DNA of 64,000 nt from Apostichopus japonicus (taxonomy: Eukaryota > Echinodermata > Holothuroidea > Aspidochirotida > Stichopodidae): the NCBI RefSeq assembly GCF_037975245.1, contig NC_092573.1, positions 1,922,501 through 1,986,500 of the forward strand. The letters are read 5' to 3'. Position 1 is the first letter of the stretch, and each line of letters starts with the position of its first letter. Made by a program: the position numbers and the translations under genes. The notes beneath the pieces were generated by a model, which saw only the letters and a program-made list of their open reading frames with translations, was not told the origin of the DNA and ran no database searches. Of this stretch, positions 60,401 to 64,000 are shown one piece after another.

Positions 60401-63380
60401 AAGTATCCCCCTTGAACATTTTAACCTTCAGAGCAGTTCCATTTTACTTTATAGACTGGAGCCTGAGAGTTTTGAACTCTCATTTCAGAAGAGAGAAAAC
60501 AAATTCCAAAGTTGACAAATTTGTTGTTTTCCTTCAGGATACCCTCACTCAAGTCTTACATGAGGTTGGGATGGGGTCACCGACAACCCTTTACACATTT
60601 TGGAAGAAGAGAATAAAAAGCTACCATGAGGTCACCAAAAAACGAACCAAGGTCTTGCAGAATCGGATTCAAAGGCATAAGGTTAGTCGTTCAGCTAGGT
60701 CGTTTCAAGAAGTGAACTTCTGGGCACTGCAAGGGGAAAGATATTTTTTTAGTCAAATCTGTATCGTTCGGAGACAATGCGGCCGTTCTTTGGAAAACAG
60801 AAATATATCAGACTTTAACCAGAGATGTTACCTGTTGGAAAGAAAGTTAACATGGGCAGATTAAAGATATAGATAGTTCAGAGAAAATGCCAAGCTACTC
60901 TGTGGTCAAGGAACTGTTTATTTGTTTATTTCTCGACGAAGCTGATGGCAACAACTTCAGTTTCGTCCAGAAATAAACACAAAATAAAACAGAAATAAAC
61001 ACAATAAATGCTGTAGTAACACGATCTACAGTAGCTGATAAAGGGTACACACAGGATTTTACCTTGTGTAATATGTTTTAGTTCTGTACTTACTCTTATA
61101 GGAATCTGGCAAAATTTTAAAGTCGAAATGTAAAGTACATTCAGCCCACGACCGTGTTGAACAATATTGTAAAAAGTTGCTCAGATTTTTCAAGTTTGTC
61201 AAAGCAGTTCTTTGAGATACAGTGAAAGAAATATCAGAACAAACAATAATGTTGAATGTTTGAAATGTAATTTGAAGCTAGGAATTAAGCATGAATTCTA
61301 CTTTAAATATTTCTGTTTAATAATGTGAAGCCAGTTGGGATCTTTGTTGATGATATGTATCATTTATATCTAGTTTAATAATATAAAAAATTTCTCTCTC
61401 TACCCATCCCCTTGCCCCCGTTGTGTTGAATCTACTCCACCATGCTTGTTTCTTCTTTTCACAGAATGCAATAGCAGTTACTAGCAAAACGTAAGTATTT
61501 CATAGTTTTATCGTCCCCTTGTAACTACATCCACATTTTGTCTTGAAGTTATTCAATTTTCACTTTTTCTTTCAGAGGAGGGTGGGAGGGGTTTGGGGAC
61601 AGCTGGGCCAAGCTGACATCCATTAACCATCTGTGTTTATAATTTGTTGCATTATATACAAATTGCCATTCTCAGTTTGGTGATAATTGCCAACTTCCAA
61701 TTTATTTTCTACAGCACCCTCTCAAGTGAAGACGAGATGCCCTCTCAGATATTTGCCGAGTCAAATTTCAAACCAGCATCCGTGGGGTCTACCAATGGAG
61801 CATCATCCACAGCTGACGGGGAGGAGGAAGGTACCTGGTATGGCTCTTCCTCCATGGAGATGGACCAGTTGGAGAACACAGTTGGAGGAGGCGGTGACAA
61901 TGATGAGGACCATGGGGAGGATGAGGTTAGTGTATATTGGTTTGCATTTGGTCTCCCTTAGAAACAGCAGTATTTTATTAGTGGCTGAACTTTGTAGGAT
62001 TTTTTCTGCATCTCTAGGTCATAACCATATTTTATTACTGTTTTTATTCTGCAGGTACACACATATTTTTGTTTAAATTTTGGCGATAGTTTATGTTTGG
62101 TGATAGTTTGGCGATAGTTTATGTTATGCATCTGGTAGCAACCAAAATTAGTGATGTCATCATGACAATTGGGCTAAAGATGCCTTTGTTGCTTTCTTCA
62201 CAATATACAAAACATTTATCCTTTGTGGAAAAATATTAGATAATTTTTACAGACTAGTTGCAGTGTGATGAAACTCTATATCCCCAATGACAACCAAAGA
62301 AATATCTTAATTGTATCACTTTGAAAGGACAAATAAACAAGAAGATAAAACATTGCAGACAGACTTTGGTGATCCCTTTCCAGGAGTGAAAAGGCTTCTT
62401 CTACCATACAAAAAGAAAATAGTTTTCATTCCATCGACCATAGGTAGAGATAGGAACAAGATGTTGAGATGGGGCTCGAAGCTAACAGTTTGGAATATTG
62501 TTTTCTCCCAAATAAGCATCAAATGCTCTGACACTGAAATTTCTCTGTAGAAGTAGCCTTCTGCATTGTAGCTGATAATGATATAGTGGTACCATGCTGA
62601 CCAGAGATGGAAAGGTGAGACAACTGAACAGATAAATCTTAATCTTTTATTGTAGTCCATGAAAGTCACATGCATGAATAATGAAATTAGGTTTTAAATT
62701 ACCAAGGTTTGTGAACAAAACATAAAACACTTCTTTACTTTTCGTGGGACACAAACAATTTGCACAGGACTATATGGTTGGTTAATACCCACTTTATATG
62801 CTTTTTTTTTAAAACTTGCAGTGATTTTTAATCTCTTGCAGGTCGTGGACTCAAGTAGTTACACTGATTCCTCTTCTCAAGTCGCTGACGTAGGCTCAAC
62901 GTCACCTTGGGATGGCTACCAGGACACCCCACCACCAAAAAAGTAAGACAACTTACTTTGTCTTGTTTTATTTCTTTGTTTTGATGACATGGTAAAAATG
63001 CCAATTTTATTATTTCACGATTTTAAGTATGTTTGTTTTATTTATTAGTTATTTATTTATTAGTGATGAAATGTTTTGTCCGTTTTGTGATAATTTGTTT
63101 TTAGTTGTTAGGGAGCTGTCTATTTACTTTAATGAATTAAAATGCTTTGGAACACTCTTATGAACTTAGAACCCACTTTGAGATTTTTCAAGAATAATTT
63201 ATCATCAAGCACTACTATAAAACCAATCCTTGATTTCATAATGAATTTTTGGTTATAATAATATCAAACAATTCTTTAAACTCCAGGTTCAGAATTTAAT
63301 CTGTCATTATAATAATATAAATGTTGCCCCCTAAAAAAAAGTTTTGTTGTTTCTTTTGTTTTCATAGGAAGAAAAAATGA
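57436..63380 (+). CDS. SUPT7L: SUPT7L / STAF65-gamma homologue (SAGA/STAGA subunit), 370 aa, 10 exons
   Basis: Coding exons: 57436-57602, 58128-58242, 58946-59049, 59270-59379, 59922-60043, 60538-60681, 61465-61490, 61715-61925, 62842-62942 and 63368-63380. Phases join throughout to 371 codons. Similarity to vertebrate SUPT7L is clear in order: N-terminal HWGELD and QPSAQQK; SLHTIQLLKYNHDIIAAA; then the bromo-associated histone fold at about residues 138-200 (ARKLSHRAVSTVCAHSGYQ, ALETLTDVLNDY, LLRVAVDREA); then VLHEVGMGS and FWKKRIKSYHE; an acidic Glu/Asp-rich region; and a basic Lys-rich C-terminal end (PPPKKRKKK). SUPT7L is a structural histone-fold subunit of the SAGA/STAGA acetyltransferase complex in the nucleus. 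The exon 2 acceptor (58128) could instead be 58149, which keeps the frame and loses seven residues. Two micro-exons (26 and 13 bases) are present. Confidence 0.9.
60062..60195 (-). mobile_element. tRNA-derived SINE fragment, reverse orientation, in a SUPT7L intron
   Basis: Read on the minus strand, GGGTTTGTAATGCTGAGGTG is followed by GACTGGTTTGAATCCTG, whose GGTTTGAATCC (60168-60158) is a B-box. The same TTGTAATxxTxxGG anticodon-arm-like sequence occurs in the SINE heads at 57145 and, less well, 34318. Confidence 0.5.
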
Positions 63381-63786
63381 AACAGAGGATGGTACTTCAT
63401 TGTTCGTTCCTCGTTAATGGTTGGGAAGAAGACAACCACCAGAATTTTACATATCACCATTTTTTCAATGAAAGAAGCTTCCACCATTGAACATACCAAA
63501 GTGTAGTACATGGAATACACATGGAATACATCCATAAATGTAATAAATAGAATACACATGGTGTTATTCTTGCCCTTTCTACTCTCCGACTATTTTACAT
63601 CCGGAAAAGGAAGAGAAGGTTATTTTCACTTGCTACTTTGAGTTTGAGTGTATTTCCACATAACAGTGCAAATATACAATAGTACAACATCTGTACAAGG
63701 TGATGGATTTTGTGATTTTCCATGATAGATGGGAATATATGTAAATACCGAGAAACTAAATTTTATTAATTAACTTGATTGTTCTC

Positions 63787-63792
63787 AATAAA
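63787..63792 (+). terminator. SUPT7L candidate polyadenylation signal (AATAAA)
   Basis: AATAAA about 400 bases after the SUPT7L stop, same strand; the first canonical signal in the presumed 3' UTR. 63793-64000 shows no further feature. Confidence 0.5.
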
Positions 63793-64000
63793 TATGTCAA
63801 TCGAATCGACTTTACAATAATTGACTCTCATTCCTGGGTTCTCTCTGTTAGAAATAGTCTGGTGTTTAGGAATTGCTGCAATCAGTCTTAACAATCAGTC
63901 TTTTCAGGTTCTTCCTTCTCCAAGTACTCACATCTATGCATAATCGCAGCAAAGCAGTAATCCTGTGTTTTTTAAACAGCGCCACCGGCCCATAAATACT

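Overview
This is a eukaryotic, metazoan window: genes are split by GT-AG introns, intergenic DNA is AT-rich, and transposons and satellites are abundant. The gene families, a secreted single-domain C-type lectin pair and the repeat content suggest a marine invertebrate deuterostome, most likely an echinoderm and possibly a sea cucumber. That assignment is an inference, because no rRNA or mitochondrial marker is present.

Layout. (1) 1-1148 (+): terminal exon of an unrecognised single-pass membrane protein with a Gly/Asn-rich ectodomain. (2) 5749-8185 (+): a complete three-exon ENSA/ARPP19 gene, the Greatwall substrate that inhibits PP2A-B55. (3) 15819-27766 (+): a BTBD8-like gene of 13 coding exons (554 aa). 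One intron holds a ~2.3-kb minisatellite of about 21 copies that starts a few dozen bases after the preceding exon. (4) 28-36.8 kb: no gene recognised, but several tandem repeats and a SINE. (5) 36821-38814 and 47275-49769 (-): two tandemly duplicated C-type lectin genes with the same three-exon structure. The DNA between them holds a triple-nested transposon: a hAT-like element in a 5'-truncated LINE in a second LINE. (6) 51937-56552: a 4.6-kb P-element-like transposon with perfect 31-bp inverted repeats, a perfect 8-bp target duplication and a decayed THAP9/P-type transposase segment; a TTAA-flanked piggyBac-like MITE lies inside it. (7) 57436-63380 (+): a complete ten-exon SUPT7L/STAF65-gamma gene, a SAGA/STAGA histone-fold subunit.

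The genes do not form a pathway. ENSA (mitotic phosphatase control), BTBD8 (endocytic adaptor family) and SUPT7L (chromatin) are ordinary conserved single genes, and the lectins look like a local immune-gene expansion. The most interesting material is the transposon archaeology (P-like element, frame-restoring nested insertions), the lectin duplicates with divergent Ca2+/sugar sites and different splice donors, and the satellite beside a BTBD8 exon. I found no evidence of a wholly new molecular system. Exon boundaries were placed by hand from splice signals, phase continuity and family similarity recalled from knowledge; no search was run.
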